A stretch of DNA of 38,910 bases, taken from assembly GCA_051453625.1 (NCBI GenBank), contig JBOZIK010000001.1, forward strand, positions 71,543,919-71,582,828, in the 5' to 3' direction. A program made the position numbers and the translations under genes. This DNA is from Welwitschia mirabilis (Eukaryota; Gnetophyta; Gnetopsida; Welwitschiales). The notes under the pieces were generated by a model that worked only from the letters and a program-made list of their open reading frames with translations, was not told the DNA's origin and ran no database searches. The first letter of the stretch is position 1, and each line of letters starts with the position of its first letter. This document shows, in pieces, positions 1 through 10,590 of this stretch.

Positions 1-845
1 TTTAGCATCAAGGATCATCTGACTATATTTCTCTAAAGTAGAAGTGAAATCCTTAATGACGCTAGTTGATTTATGTTCTATTTTGGTTACAGCTTTCTCG
101 TGTTTGACTTTTTTGAGGTCTTTGATGATTTAGCCTACTGTTCTATTTTTTCTAGATGAGAGTTTTGGTCAAGTTTGACTTACTTCGACTAAATCTTATA
201 AAATCTTTCAAGCATCTTCTAAAGTTTGATTTAAGAGATTGCCTCTACAAGAGAAATCTACAAGTTGTTTAGTATGACTATTTAATCCACTGTAGAAATA
301 GTCTGATAATTCTACCTCAGAAAAGGCATCTACAGGGTTTGAATGTAAAGCTACAAAAAATCTCTCATAGGCAGAGGCATAGTCTTCATTAGGCAGTTGT
401 TGGAAGTTTGTAACTTCTTTCTTACATTTTCGAATAGTGGTTTCATTCATAAATCTTTTGATAAATGCCTATTAAACTTGGCTCTAAGATTTTAGGTTCT
501 TATGGGGTATTGTTCTAAGCCAAAGTTTAGCCTTATCTCATAGTGTGAAGGAAAAATAACCATATAAGTTCTATCAGTTATGCACTTTTTACCATTTCTA
601 GAAGTAAGAATAAGTTGTTCAATTTTAGAGATGTGTTATAGGGGCTCTTCATCAGGTTCTCCTTGAAAGGTAGGATAAGCATTTAGGTTTTTCAATTCTA
701 CATCTTCACCTAGAGGTAAGTCAAAAGGGTTTTGAATTTTAAGTCTTTTATTTTCAATGAGATCTCTTAGAGTCACACGAGGAGTAGGAGTAATAGTTCC
801 AATAACAGGAGACGAGATAGGTTGTTTCTGGTGAGAGGTCGACAT
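1..845 (-). pseudogene. gag: G1 gag polyprotein, N-terminal part, broken
   Basis: Gag forms the virus-like particle of LTR retrotransposons. The start codon is the ATG at 845-843, giving MSTSHQKQPISSP. The first stretch runs to a stop near 636 (after GEPDEEPL). Homology then continues in shifted frames through about 635-455, and cleanly at 450-208 with NEDYASAYERFF and YFYSGLNSHTKQLVDF. The same order appears in the plus-strand gag at 9093-10318 (VTLKDLIANN, NLNAYSTF, YFYSGLNSHTKQLV), which supports both readings. At least one frameshift and several stops break it. It resembles the retrotransposon gag domain seen in Athila-type elements. The rest lies beyond the window edge. Confidence 0.82.
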
Positions 846-1311
846 GGTATTAAATTTTTTAAAATTAAATTCAGATTTTTCTGCAAAATTAAAATAAAAA
901 ATTTTAGGAAATTCTAAAGTTTACGTACCTGGATTATTTTGATTTTTAATTTAAAAATTTAGCAAACCTTCTTTGATATTTTCTACAATGAATTGCTTCT
1001 CTCTCTGGCATTTTTCACATTTGGCTATTTTCACCATTCAGTTTAAGATTCTCAGGAGGTATCGTCTTGCATGTCATCTAGACGATAACCTGGATGATAG
1101 AAATAGAAAACACAGACAACCACAAAACAAGGGAAAGTAGAAAAGGAAATAGTCGTCTAACTGTGACATCTAGATGACAAGGGAGACGTCAGTGGTTAGT
1201 AAAAAGTTAAAACTAAAATAAAATACTTATAGAGTATTGGTACACCGATGCTGCAGCAAACATCCGGAATATCCATTGAAGTAATAAAAACTCTTGATTT
1301 CCAAGCAGCCT
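846..1311 (-). other. G1 untranslated leader between primer site and gag
   Basis: No coding frame is seen in this non-coding leader of the minus-strand element. Its part next to the primer site aligns with the plus-strand copy just after 8457 (shared pattern AAGGCTNCTTGGA...GAGTT). It holds copies of the recurring CATC...GATG motif, for example CATCTAGACGA at 1075-1085 followed by TGGATGA at 1091-1097, and a perfect 10-base palindrome CATCTAGATG at 1167-1176. Confidence 0.6.
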
Positions 1312-1329
1312 TCCCTGATAACGGTGCCA
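1312..1329 (-). promoter_or_regulatory. G1 primer-binding site, tRNA-Asp-like
   Basis: Read on the minus strand, this is TGGCACCGTTATCAGGGA, three bases after the LTR end CTGCAACA. As I recall the tRNA-Asp-type site used by many Athila/Tat elements, it differs at four positions, all of the C-to-T or G-to-A kind. The LTR terminus, the short spacer and the TGG start together decide the call. Confidence 0.78.
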
Positions 1330-1892
1330 ATTTGTTGCAGTGTGTATTTATGCAATATTTCATGCTTTAATATCAATCCTGTTAATTATAAATAAAATGC
1401 AAAATACAGCACACTAGTATAGTCGGGAATGAACTGAATGTTATAATTCCATCGAAGGCCAATAGTATGGACAATAAAGAGTTGATTTCGAGAAAGAAAT
1501 ATGTAATTCTAATCTACTGAAATAAATTGCAATGCACGGAAATAAAAGATGCTGATGTAAACTAATCTAAGAAAGTAAACAACAATGCACCTAAACTAAT
1601 TAAGCTCAATCTTGACAGCTACCTTCATAATCTATATAATCAAAGAAACCTGTCACAAATCTTAAACAACATAAACTATGAGAGATAAATTCTTGTAATT
1701 ATTGACAAAAAGGATAATTCATATTAAAATAGAAAAGGCATCTGTATCACAAAGTAGTTATTCCTCAATGGAGGATACGCCGCCCAACACCAAGGTAACA
1801 TCTCTTTAGATTATGGTATGATTCTCCGATCCCAAGGTCTCCTATCATGAGAATGTTAGGTACTATCGAAGATGATTAGGAATCGAGGGGAA

Positions 1893-1907
1893 GACCTTTA
1901 TTTATAA
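1893..1907 (-). promoter_or_regulatory. TATA-like box in minus-strand G1 LTR
   Basis: On the minus strand this reads TTATAAATAAAGGTC, followed by TTCCCCTC. The same block occurs in the three plus-strand LTR copies as AATAAATAGAGGTC or similar. Its conservation between diverged copies suggests the core promoter of the element. A 10-base N run lies directly upstream. Confidence 0.5.
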
Positions 1908-2162
1908 NNNNNNNNNNCTGACAAAAAAATATAGAAGAGACTCTAGCTAACATGCAAAATAAAGTCACAACAAAGAGGCGATAACTCGAGGAAATATTCA
2001 GTAAAAGTGATAGAGAATAGTGTCATCTTGTTTGTTATTTGAATGAAGTAGGAGATGATGAGGATTAATAATTAGAACTTTGGTTCTGCTTTAGTTTAAC
2101 TGCTGATTGATCTGTCTGTGAAGTGCTGTCAACTAGTTTTTAAGATGTTATCCATTTCTATC

Positions 2163-2895
2163 NNNNNNNNNNNNNNNNNNNNNNNNNNNNNNNNNNNNNN
2201 NNNNNNNNNNNNNNNNNNNNNNNNNNNNNNNNNNNNNNNNNNNNNNNNNNNNNNNNNNNNNNNNNNNNNNNNNNNNNNNNNNNNNNNNNNNNNNNNNNNN
2301 NNNNNNNNNNNNNNNNNNNNNNNNNNNNNNNNNNNNNNNNNNNNNNNNNNNNNNNNNNNNNNNNNNNNNNNNNNNNNNNNNNNNNNNNNNNNNNNNNNNN
2401 NNNNNNNNNNNNNNNNNNNNNNNNNNNNNNNNNNNNNNNNNNNNNNNNNNNNNNNNNNNNNNNNNNNNNNNNNNNNNNNNNNNNNNNNNNNNNNNNNNNN
2501 NNNNNNNNNNNNNNNNNNNNNNNNNNNNNNNNNNNNNNNNNNNNNNNNNNNNNNNNNNNNNNNNNNNNNNNNNNNNNNNNNNNNNNNNNNNNNNNNNNNN
2601 NNNNNNNNNNNNNNNNNNNNNNNNNNNNNNNNNNNNNNNNNNNNNNNNNNNNNNNNNNNNNNNNNNNNNNNNNNNNNNNNNNNNNNNNNNNNNNNNNNNN
2701 NNNNNNNNNNNNNNNNNNNNNNNNNNNNNNNNNNNNNNNNNNNNNNNNNNNNNNNNNNNNNNNNNNNNNNNNNNNNNNNNNNNNNNNNNNNNNNNNNNNN
2801 NNNNNNNNNNNNNNNNNNNNNNNNNNNNNNNNNNNNNNNNNNNNNNNNNNNNNNNNNNNNNNNNNNNNNNNNNNNNNNNNNNNNNNNNNNNNNNN
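2163..2895. other. Assembly gap, 733 N, with duplicated edges
   Basis: The 73 bases before the gap (2090-2162) repeat after it (2896-2968) with one difference. This is what two overlapping contigs joined by a wrongly sized gap would give. The gap probably holds no real sequence. Confidence 0.85.
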
Positions 2896-3248
2896 TTTAG
2901 TTTAACTGCTGATTGATCTGTCTGTGAAGTGCTGTCAACTAGTTTTTAAGATGTTATCCATATCTATCATCCAGATAATATGGTGGATGACGATGTCTGA
3001 TAAGAAGGTTTGTAGTTTGTCTATAATTTATTTGAATGTGAACTTTTGTTATTGCTTTGTTGAGTTGTCATCCTGACTGTCGTCTGGACGATGAAGGGGA
3101 AGATAGTTTTTTTCTTCATCTTTTGTTAGTCTGATCTCTTGTTATTTGTAGGAATAATTATCCAAAATATAATTTATCCATATTTACATGAAATGATTTT
3201 GAATTATTTGATAAACTACATGTTTTCATTTTATACTCTTTGACTCTC

Positions 3249-3348
3249 NNNNNNNNNNNNNNNNNNNNNNNNNNNNNNNNNNNNNNNNNNNNNNNNNNNN
3301 NNNNNNNNNNNNNNNNNNNNNNNNNNNNNNNNNNNNNNNNNNNNNNNN
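3249..3348. other. Assembly gap, 100 N, with duplicated edges
   Basis: TCTTTGACTCTC lies on both sides (3237-3248 and 3349-3360). In the LTR alignment the sequence is continuous when one copy is removed, so this too looks like an artificial gap. Confidence 0.75.
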
Positions 3349-3452
3349 TCTTTGACTCTCGATTATCATAGAAACTAAAAATTTATCTGTTAGTTTATCT
3401 ACAAAACAACTCAAAATATCCTATCAAATACACATAAGTTGGCATCGTAACA

Positions 3453-4708
3453 GATCTATTTATAGTCAACTACCAAAAGGCTTGTGTAGTCTCTTTACTA
3501 GTGAATTCATAACAATTTTAAGAGTGTAATAAAATGATAAGAAAGCAAGCATGTAATAAAATTATAAATCATGAGTTAATTTGACTAGAATTCTTAACTT
3601 TTTAACCTCTATATCATTGTTAGCACATCTTCAAATAAACCTTTATCTTAAAATCTTTTCATATTTCTTGACTAGTTATTTATATTATTTAGATCTAATA
3701 ACAAGTTAATAATATTACTATATGATTAAAAATTGTAGTCTTGTTTGGATGGAGTATACACAGAAGCTAAATTTTGTTCACTCTTAATTAATCTCAAAGA
3801 TATTATATATTTGCTTAATATATGCTTACATAACTTTAGCCTCATTTCATACATTTCAGCCTTAATTTGTTAGGTTTTAGAGTGTTATATTATACATATT
3901 AATCTTTGAAGTAAAATTTTAAGTAGATTGTATTAACAAAAGCATTAGAGAAGAATTTAAAGAAGGAACCAACAAAGAAGTATAGAGTGGAAGAGACTTA
4001 CATTATGAGTGTAGGCTTGAATAATTTTAACATAACATTATTAGACGTGACTATTATGGCTTGAAGTGGAAGTGTTTTATTGCAATAATTGATATTATAG
4101 ATTTGTATTTAGCTTATTTTGATTTTAAGTCAAGGAAATGAGATCATTAAGATATTTTAACTTATGAAATTGAACGATTTCCAACTATATGTAAGTATCT
4201 TCAATTGTTTTCTTAGAGTTCTTTGTAAAAGCAATTATGTAATCTTAGTCCAACTTCTTATGAAAGATATGCTAGTTCACAATGTTTTCAATAATCAAAC
4301 AAGCTTTACGGTATTAGGTAATGTGAAAGATTGAAATTTCATGTATAAAAAAAGAGTTTTTATAAATTTTTAAGATTGATGTACTTATAAAATACAAACT
4401 TTAAAGCATATTCTATGAAGTCAAGGTGAAGGAAGAAGAGAATTTCTAGAGGCTTTATTATTCTAGACATAAGAGATAATTGGTGTTATCATGATGATTA
4501 ATATTTTTGATTAGCAAGCATGTATACAACATTTAAACTTATTCAATAATTTACATGGCATTGAAGAAAGATAAATTTAACTTTAATACAATGATTAGGA
4601 GAGATAGAAATAGAAGCTATTTGAAAATATAAAATAGATGTATTGTAGTGAATAATTAAGCTTTCTTATTCAAGTTTTAAGCATAAAAATTTTTAAAGGA
4701 TGGAGAAA
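3453..4708. other. AT-rich stretch without recognised content
   Basis: No long reading frame and no retrotransposon motif was seen on either strand. If the LTR at 4709-6462 is the 3' LTR of a plus-strand element, this stretch could be what is left of that element's internal 3' end. The purine-rich AAAGGATGGAGAAA just before 4709 fits that, but is not proof. Confidence 0.35.
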
Positions 4709-6462
4709 TGTCGCATCCAGATTTTTCAAGTCCAAAGATTTAGCTTAAAAATCTAATTAAATAATTTTATAAAGTCCTTAGGCTATTTTAATTATTGCAT
4801 GTATTATTTTCTAATGTAATCATTGTAATTTTATCATTACAATTTTGTGCAATAATTCCTCCCATTTTGTATTAGTCATAATATTGTCCTTGATGAAAAC
4901 TCTTATGATTTAGTAATGATTTTCATGGTTAAAATTTTGTAACTATTATAATTTTATTTAGAGGATAGTTTAAATATGATTTTGGAAATTTTGTGCTATT
5001 ATACAAATTTCATGAAGAGCATTATTATTTATTATTAAAATATAAATGCACCTAGTGGCCTAGTAAGGAATGGAATAAGGGTGGATACCAAATCTTTACT
5101 GACTTCTCCCATCTCAACCACCCTCCTTTATGATGTTTTATACTCATATATAAAGAATATTTATTAACTTTCACCACTATAAACACCCTCCTTTATGATG
5201 TTTTATCTTCATACTCTCATGACTCTTTACCTTTAACCAAATCTCAATTATAGATATAACTCCCTTTCCCCTTTTTCCTTACTTTTGTTTTAAAGAAGCC
5301 TTTACAATCAAATCCTGGAGCTAGGATAAGCCTTTTAACCTTCAAGCCTTGAAATCTTTGGAAGTTCTCAAATCTTTGTTTTAACCTAGGTATGGTTTTA
5401 TATCTTAATCTATTTTCTTATATGGTTTTTATGGTGTTTCAATTAATTTCTTATATGGTTTATGGTCTTCATTACATTCTTGTATGATTCTTTATTTTTT
5501 ATTTATCTCTTACATAATCCTTATCTCTTACATCTAAAATAGCCTTATGTTTTAAATGATTTTAATTATTATTAAATTCTTATGTGATTATTCTTGCATA
5601 TCATTTAAGAGTTTCTTACTTTAATTATACTTCATACACCTTGTATTAGGAAATTTCTTAAGTATTTCTATCATAGTCCTTCTTATCTGGTCAAAGCTTT
5701 ATGATGAATTCTGATTTGACTTGTTTTAATTATTGACTTTGATTAATGATTTTTAAATAAGAAGACTAAAACTAGCTAGGATAATCAGTTGTTCAAACTT
5801 TAAAGAAAGATGCTCTTTAAAGGAAGTCCCAAGGCCATCGGACTAAACTTCTATAATGAATAGGACCAATGTGACCAATTTACTATTTATTCCTCCTAGA
5901 TTGTATGAAACTAAATTACTAAAATTTGTTATGGTATAATAGCAAAGAAGAGTAATTTAAATGGATTCTTGATTTTTTTTGGATTATTCTTGATATCCCT
6001 TTTCACTTTTAAACCCTTATCATTCCAACACTTGTCATGGATTATACTAAAAACTATGAAGTTACAATTCTCACACCATGTTATTTATTGTTTAATAAGT
6101 TGAGTGGAGCACAAAAAAAGATAATTTATCTTACCAATGAGGAATTTAGAAATGTTAATTTCTTTTAGTTTGTGCATGAGAAATTATTTAAAATAAAGTG
6201 ATTCATTCTTCTTTATACTTATAGTCTATTATATCTTGTGATTGAATTTGAGATATGATGTTAATATGATACTTGTATGATCCTAAAAATAAAGATTTTC
6301 TCTTGTATTTAAACATGATATGAGTTATTTATCTTTTTACCTTTAAATGTTACATAAGAATGTATTTATACATGTAGATTAATTTAAGTATTTTTGGCTT
6401 AAATATTTAACATAATTGTTTGTAAAAGTGAGCCTTTATATGTGGATTTTTAGGATGTTACA
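4709..6462 (+). repeat. Chromovirus-like LTR (3' LTR or solo LTR)
   Basis: The segment starts TGTCGCATCC and ends GGATGTTACA, the TG...CA ends with TGTCRCATCC and GGRTGTTACA styles that I associate with plant chromovirus (Tekay/Del type) LTRs. A purine-rich run, AAAGGATGGAGAAA, lies just before the start, as a polypurine tract would before a 3' LTR. Length would be 1754 bases, usual for this group. No matching 5-base target duplication is visible (AGAAA left, AAAAT right), so it may be a 3' LTR of a truncated element rather than a solo LTR. It abuts the G1 LTR that follows. Family assignment is from terminal motifs only. Confidence 0.55.
5119..5206 (+). repeat. 65-base-spaced direct repeat around TATA-like boxes
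   Basis: The 23-base sequence starting CACCCTCCTTTATG and ending ATGTTTTAT occurs perfectly at 5119-5141 and 5184-5206. Between them lie CATATATAAAG (about 5145-5155) and CACTATAAACACC (about 5173-5185). The layout suggests a local duplication of the LTR core promoter. Confidence 0.7.
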
Positions 6463-7292
6463 AAAATTATTATTATACTGCCAACTTATACATATTTGAT
6501 AGGGTATTCTAACTTGTTTTATAGATAAATAAATAGGTAAATTCTTGGTTTCTATAATAATGGAGATATAAGATGAGAAGAATTAAAATATGCAATCTTC
6601 ATGATAATTTATAAGAATTTTAAACAAATATGAATACTTTGTATTTCTGATGATAAGTTTCTATAAACATCAAGAGTAATGTAATAACTGAATAATTATT
6701 GAAGGCCATCATCCACATCATCATTTAAAAAACTATACAGATGACTATATGAACTGAATACTAACTGAGGTCTGACTGACAGCTAATGTGAATTGATTAT
6801 GAGGTGGCATCATCTCCTCTATTATTCAAACTACCAGTCGGATGATGCTATTATAATATTTGTTCTGAACATCAAACTTTTACCACTTGTATTTCCATTT
6901 CCTCTTGGCATGACCATTGTGGTTTACCCACACTTTTCTATCTTTGTTGTTATGTATCTTTAGTCAATAAATAGATATCTCTCCCTTGACTCCTTCTTAT
7001 CTTTGTTTGCACCCAAAATTCTTGTAACAGGAGATTAAAAAGCTGGAGATCCATCCTGTAGTTCTAGAGAGACATTTATTTAGTGTTGGATTGTGTTTCC
7101 TCTATTGAAGTATGCTTACTTTGTAACATATATGCAGTGTGATTTTTAATATAAAAACAATTCTTTTTTATGTTTTAATATGTGAATGTTTCTCTTCCTC
7201 ATAGCTTATGTTGCTTGAGATCCAATGATAGTTTCTCTTGTGATATAGGTTATGAGGGCAACCTTTTTCAAGGTTGTGCTTAAATAGTTTAG
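6463..7292 (+). repeat. G1 LTR copy A, 3' end lost in gap
   Basis: It aligns with the G1 3' LTR from CCAACTTATACATATTTGATA onward. Its first bases are replaced by AAAATTATTATTATACT, directly next to the chromovirus-like LTR end. It stops at the 100-N gap after GCTTAAATAGTTTAG, about 270 bases before the expected LTR end. It shares with the other copies the TATA-like block near 6966 and CATCATCCACATCATC near 6707. It lies in tandem with copy B. Confidence 0.85.
6966..6974 (+). promoter_or_regulatory. TATA-like box in G1 LTR copy A
   Basis: AATAAATAG, followed by ATATCTCTCCCTTGACTCC. Its position and surroundings match the other G1 LTR copies. Confidence 0.4.
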
Positions 7293-7392
7293 NNNNNNNN
7301 NNNNNNNNNNNNNNNNNNNNNNNNNNNNNNNNNNNNNNNNNNNNNNNNNNNNNNNNNNNNNNNNNNNNNNNNNNNNNNNNNNNNNNNNNNNN
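7293..7392. other. Assembly gap, 100 N, between two G1 LTRs
   Basis: A gap of standard placeholder size. The left side is near the end of one LTR copy and the right side is about 55 bases into another. It may hide anything from an LTR junction to a whole G1 element. Confidence 0.8.
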
Positions 7393-8436
7393 ATTAAATA
7401 GACAAGTAAATGCCTAGTTTCTATGATAATTGAGAGCTAAGATGAAAAGGATGAAAATATGCAATCTCCATGATAATTTATAAGCATTCTAAGTAAATAT
7501 AAATACTCTGTATTTCTAATGATAACTTCCTGCAAACATCAAGGATAAATGTAATGACTAAAGATTTATTGAAGACCATCATCCACCTCCTTGTCTAAAA
7601 GATGGTACAGATGATCATGCCAACTAGATGCTGACTGAGGTCTAACTGGCAGCTGATGTGGATTGATCATGATATGGCATCATCTCCTTTATTATTCGGA
7701 TGACTAGCCAAATGACACTGTTTTAACACTAGTACTGAACATTCACTAAACTTTTACCACTTGTATTTCCATTTCCTTTCTGCACAGTCATTACGATTTA
7801 CCCATGTCTTTCTATATATACTATTTTATGTCTTTAGTTAATAAATAGAGGTCTTCCCCTCAAACTCCTCCTTGTCTTTGTTTGCATCTAAAATTCTCAT
7901 GACAGGAGATTGAAGGACTGGAGAATCATCCTGTAGTTCCAAAGAGACATTTCCTTGGTGTTAGCTAGCATTTCCTCCATTAAGGTGTAGCTACTTTGTA
8001 ACATGGATGAAGTGTGATTCTTAATACAAAATAATTCCTTTTTGTGCTTCAATATATGAATAATATTATTCCTTATAGCTTATGTTTCTTGATATCTAGT
8101 GATAGTTTCTCTTGTGATATAGGTTATGAGGGCAACCTTTGTCAAGGTTGTGCTTAAATAGTTTAGGTTAAATGCATTATTATTTCCTTGTCTTAGATTA
8201 GGTTTACATAATTGTATTTTACTTTTATTTTATGCATTACAAGTGATTTCTGTAGATTAGGATACAAGCATTTCTCTTTTAAAAGTAACTCTCTTATTTC
8301 CTAATTTGTCCTTTATTGGATTACAACATTCAGATCAACTCCCATATATATTAGTATGTTGTGTTTGTGAATTATTATTTATGATTAATAAGATTCTACC
8401 CAGGATGTAAACATTGTATAAATACACATTGTAACA
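7393..8436 (+). repeat. G1 LTR copy B, the 5' LTR
   Basis: It aligns with the 3' LTR from about base 55 of that LTR to its end, finishing AAATACACATTGTAACA at 8436. The decayed primer-binding site follows three bases later, which identifies it as the 5' LTR of the plus-strand element. Identity to the 3' LTR is roughly 80 percent by eye, an old insertion. The first bases are in the preceding gap. Confidence 0.88.
7839..7848 (+). promoter_or_regulatory. TATA-like box in G1 5' LTR
   Basis: TAATAAATAG followed by AGGTCTTCCCCTC, the best preserved match to the TATA-like block of the minus-strand copy (TTATAAATAAAGGTCTTCCC). Confidence 0.45.
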
Positions 8437-8439
8437 TCT

Positions 8440-8457
8440 TGGAATTATTATGAGAAA
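8440..8457 (+). promoter_or_regulatory. Decayed G1 primer-binding site
   Basis: TGGAATTATTATGAGAAA, three bases after the LTR end. Its position and the following AGGCTACTTTGGA align with the minus-strand copy, whose site is TGGCACCGTTATCAGGGA. Only the first three bases and scattered others are kept, so it could hardly pair with a tRNA now. Confidence 0.7.
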
Positions 8458-9092
8458 GGCTACTTTGGATTTGAGAGTTGTTATCACTTTAGTAAGTATT
8501 TTGATTTAGATGTTTACTATAGTAGTGGTGTATTAGTATCTGGAGTAGTGTAGGGTTTTCCTTTTTGTAGAGTTAGTTTCCTTTTTTTCAAATTAAAGTC
8601 TTATTTTTCTATCTGCAATAAAAATCAATCATCCACTTCATCATCTAAACGATGCATGGTGATGATAGCCTTTGTGCCATGAGTTTTTTATTTTAGTTTT
8701 TTGTTAAAATTTTTAGGATTTTATCCCATCACCTCCTTAGTCATCTAGACAACTCAAGTAGATGATAGTCTATTTTTTAAGTTTTATATCAGAGTCAGTC
8801 CTTCATTTTTGCTTTTTGGTTTTTCCTTGTTTTATGGTTTCTATGTTTTTATCATCCAAGATATCATCTAGACAACAACATGGATAATACTTTGCACATT
8901 CGATACTAAGCATGAATGGTTAAATCTAGTAAAAAAGAAAAATACTAAATAAAGCAGCTATTAATTAGTAAAAATATCAAAGAAAGTTTGATAAATTTAG
9001 AAATTAAAATAAGTAAAAATAGTAAAGGTATATAAGATTTTAAAATTCTTGAAATTTCCACTTTTATTTTTACAAAGTCTAATTTTTTTACC
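8458..9092 (+). other. G1 leader before gag
   Basis: Non-coding leader, partly alignable with the minus-strand leader. It carries three recurring-motif copies: CATCTAAACGATG at 8642-8654; CATCTAGACAA at 8742-8752 with GATGATAG at 8761-8768; and CATCTAGACAA at 8865-8875 followed by TGGATAA. Confidence 0.6.
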
Positions 9093-9119
9093 ATGTATAC
9101 CTTAGTTTAAAAGCTTAAA

Positions 9120-9157
9120 CAACCTATCTAACCAAATCCAACCTATCTAACCAAATC
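9120..9157 (+). repeat. 19-base tandem duplication in gag start
   Basis: CAACCTATCTAACCAAATC occurs twice in a row (9120-9138, 9139-9157). The minus-strand gag has a single version of this part, so the duplication arose in this copy. Its 19 bases would shift the frame. Confidence 0.85.
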
Positions 9158-10318
9158 CATCCCTTGTTATTAAAACCCCTACTACCACTCTTTTTCATAT
9201 CAATGTTAATGTCACTCTTAAAGATCTTATAGCAAATAATAAATGTGAAATCAAAACTCCTTTTGATTTACCTTTTGGTGATGATGTAAAACTATGTAAT
9301 CTAAATGCTTATTCTACCTTTAGTAGAGAATCCAATAAAAATCCTTTATTACACATTGCTAATATAGAATAACTTGTCTTTACTTTTAGAAATGATAAAA
9401 AATGTATAAGTAATCAAACCTACATGGTCATCTTTCCCATTACTTTTAGAGATAAAGTAAAAATATGGCTTAAATCAATTCCCTATAAAAGCCTAAAATC
9501 TTGGAGTCAAGTTCAAGAAGTATTGATTAAGAGATTAATTAGTGAAACCATCATCTAGAAGCATATGAAAGAAGTTATCAACTTCCATAAAATTCCTAAT
9601 AAAGATTATTCCTCTTCCTATAAGATATTCTTTATTGCTTTACATTTGAATTTTGTAGATCACTTTTCATAGGTAGAACTAGTTAACTATTTTTACAGTG
9701 GATTAAATAGTCATACAAAGCAACTTGTATATTTTTCTTATAGAGGTAACTTATTGGATCAAATCCTAGATGATGCTTGGAAAATGTTGGAAGATTTGGT
9801 AGAAGTAAGTCAAACATGGCTTAAACCCTTACTTAGAGAAAACTAAATTGTAGTTCAAATCATTAAAGATCTAAAAGAGGTAAAACATAAAAGGAATGAA
9901 ATAATAACTAAAAATGAACCAACCAATGTTATTAAGAATTTCACCTCTAGCTTAGACAAATATACCCAAATGATCCTTGATGCTAAAGTAGAAAGCAAGA
10001 AGAGTAAAGTTGTAGATCCAACCTATGATTTGTGTGAAGATAGCTACCATGTTATAAAAGATTATTCCTTGCTTCCTACTAATAAAAATAAAATCTATGA
10101 GGAAGTTTGTGCCTTTAACTAAGTACCTTCAAAATACAACCAAAATCACAACCAAAAATAAGTCCAAATCATAATAATTTTTAACATAGAGTGAGTGAAT
10201 AATCAAATTCTAGAAATTTTCAAACACATTATTCTAACATACAACCTTTCAGAAATAGATTTAAAAACTCAAACTTTTAATCCAATAACTCAAACAATTT
10301 GATAATCCCTTTTAACTC

Positions 10319-10418
10319 NNNNNNNNNNNNNNNNNNNNNNNNNNNNNNNNNNNNNNNNNNNNNNNNNNNNNNNNNNNNNNNNNNNNNNNNNNNNNNNNNN
10401 NNNNNNNNNNNNNNNNNN
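10319..10418. other. Assembly gap, 100 N, inside gag
   Basis: Placeholder-sized gap between the Asn/Gln-rich part and the C-terminal part of gag. No clear duplicated edge is seen. Confidence 0.8.
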
Positions 10419-10590
10419 GCTCATCTAACTCCCAAAACCATAGTGATCCTCTTAGGAATTTGATTGAGGAGTTAAGAAAAACATAATAAAAGATAAACAC
10501 CAACATAGAAAACTTTGTAAGCATTTTATAATAAGTTATTCTTATAACAAAAGAACATAAGGGTCTCTTGTTACTTAATCTTTACCAAAT

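Larger units (their letters stand above)
1..3452 (-). mobile_element. 5' part of a minus-strand Ty3/gypsy element (G1)
   Basis: Read leftwards from 3452, this piece has an LTR (3452 to 1333), a primer-binding site (1329 to 1312), a leader, and gag from 845 to the window edge. The pol genes would lie left of position 1. The leader and gag align with the plus-strand copy at 8437-10318, so both belong to one family. The gag type and the tRNA-Asp-like primer site fit the Athila/Tat side of Ty3/gypsy; that lineage is an inference. Stops and at least one frameshift in gag show that it is dead. Confidence 0.85.
1333..3452 (-). repeat. 5' LTR of minus-strand G1, split by gaps
   Basis: On the minus strand the LTR starts TGTTACGATGCCAACTTATG at 3452 and ends CACACTGCAACA at 1333. 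Start, middle and end align with the plus-strand LTR at 19405-20492: CCAACTTA near the start, a TATA-like box with GGTCTTCCCCTC, GGCCTTCGATGGA, and the terminal AAATACACACT. It contains three N runs. The two larger ones have duplicated edges. Removing gaps and duplicated edges leaves about 1190 bases, close to the 1088 of the complete 3' LTR, so little or no sequence is really missing. Confidence 0.85.
9093..10590 (+). pseudogene. gag: G1 gag polyprotein, broken
   Basis: The start is the ATG at 9093, because the codons that follow line up with the minus-strand gag start (both reach KQPI after some nine codons). Recognisable pieces in order: VTLKDLIANN near 9210, PFDLPFGDD, NLNAYSTF, WLKSIPYKSLKSW near 9470, NKDYSSSYKIFF near 9600, YFYSGLNSHTKQLVYF near 9690, and a basic, Asn/Gln-rich tail near 10130-10318. 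After a 100-N gap, SSNSQNHSDPLRNLIEELRK resumes at 10419. Several in-frame stops (for example after NIE near 9370) break it. No CCHC zinc knuckle was found, which is usual for some Athila-type gags. A 19-base tandem duplication lies at 9120-9157. Confidence 0.85.

Noticed and set aside
2118-2900. Long open stretches across the N runs (also at 12371-13228 and 27174-27751)
   Set aside because: They are open only because N cannot contain a stop. Only the parts outside the gaps were used.
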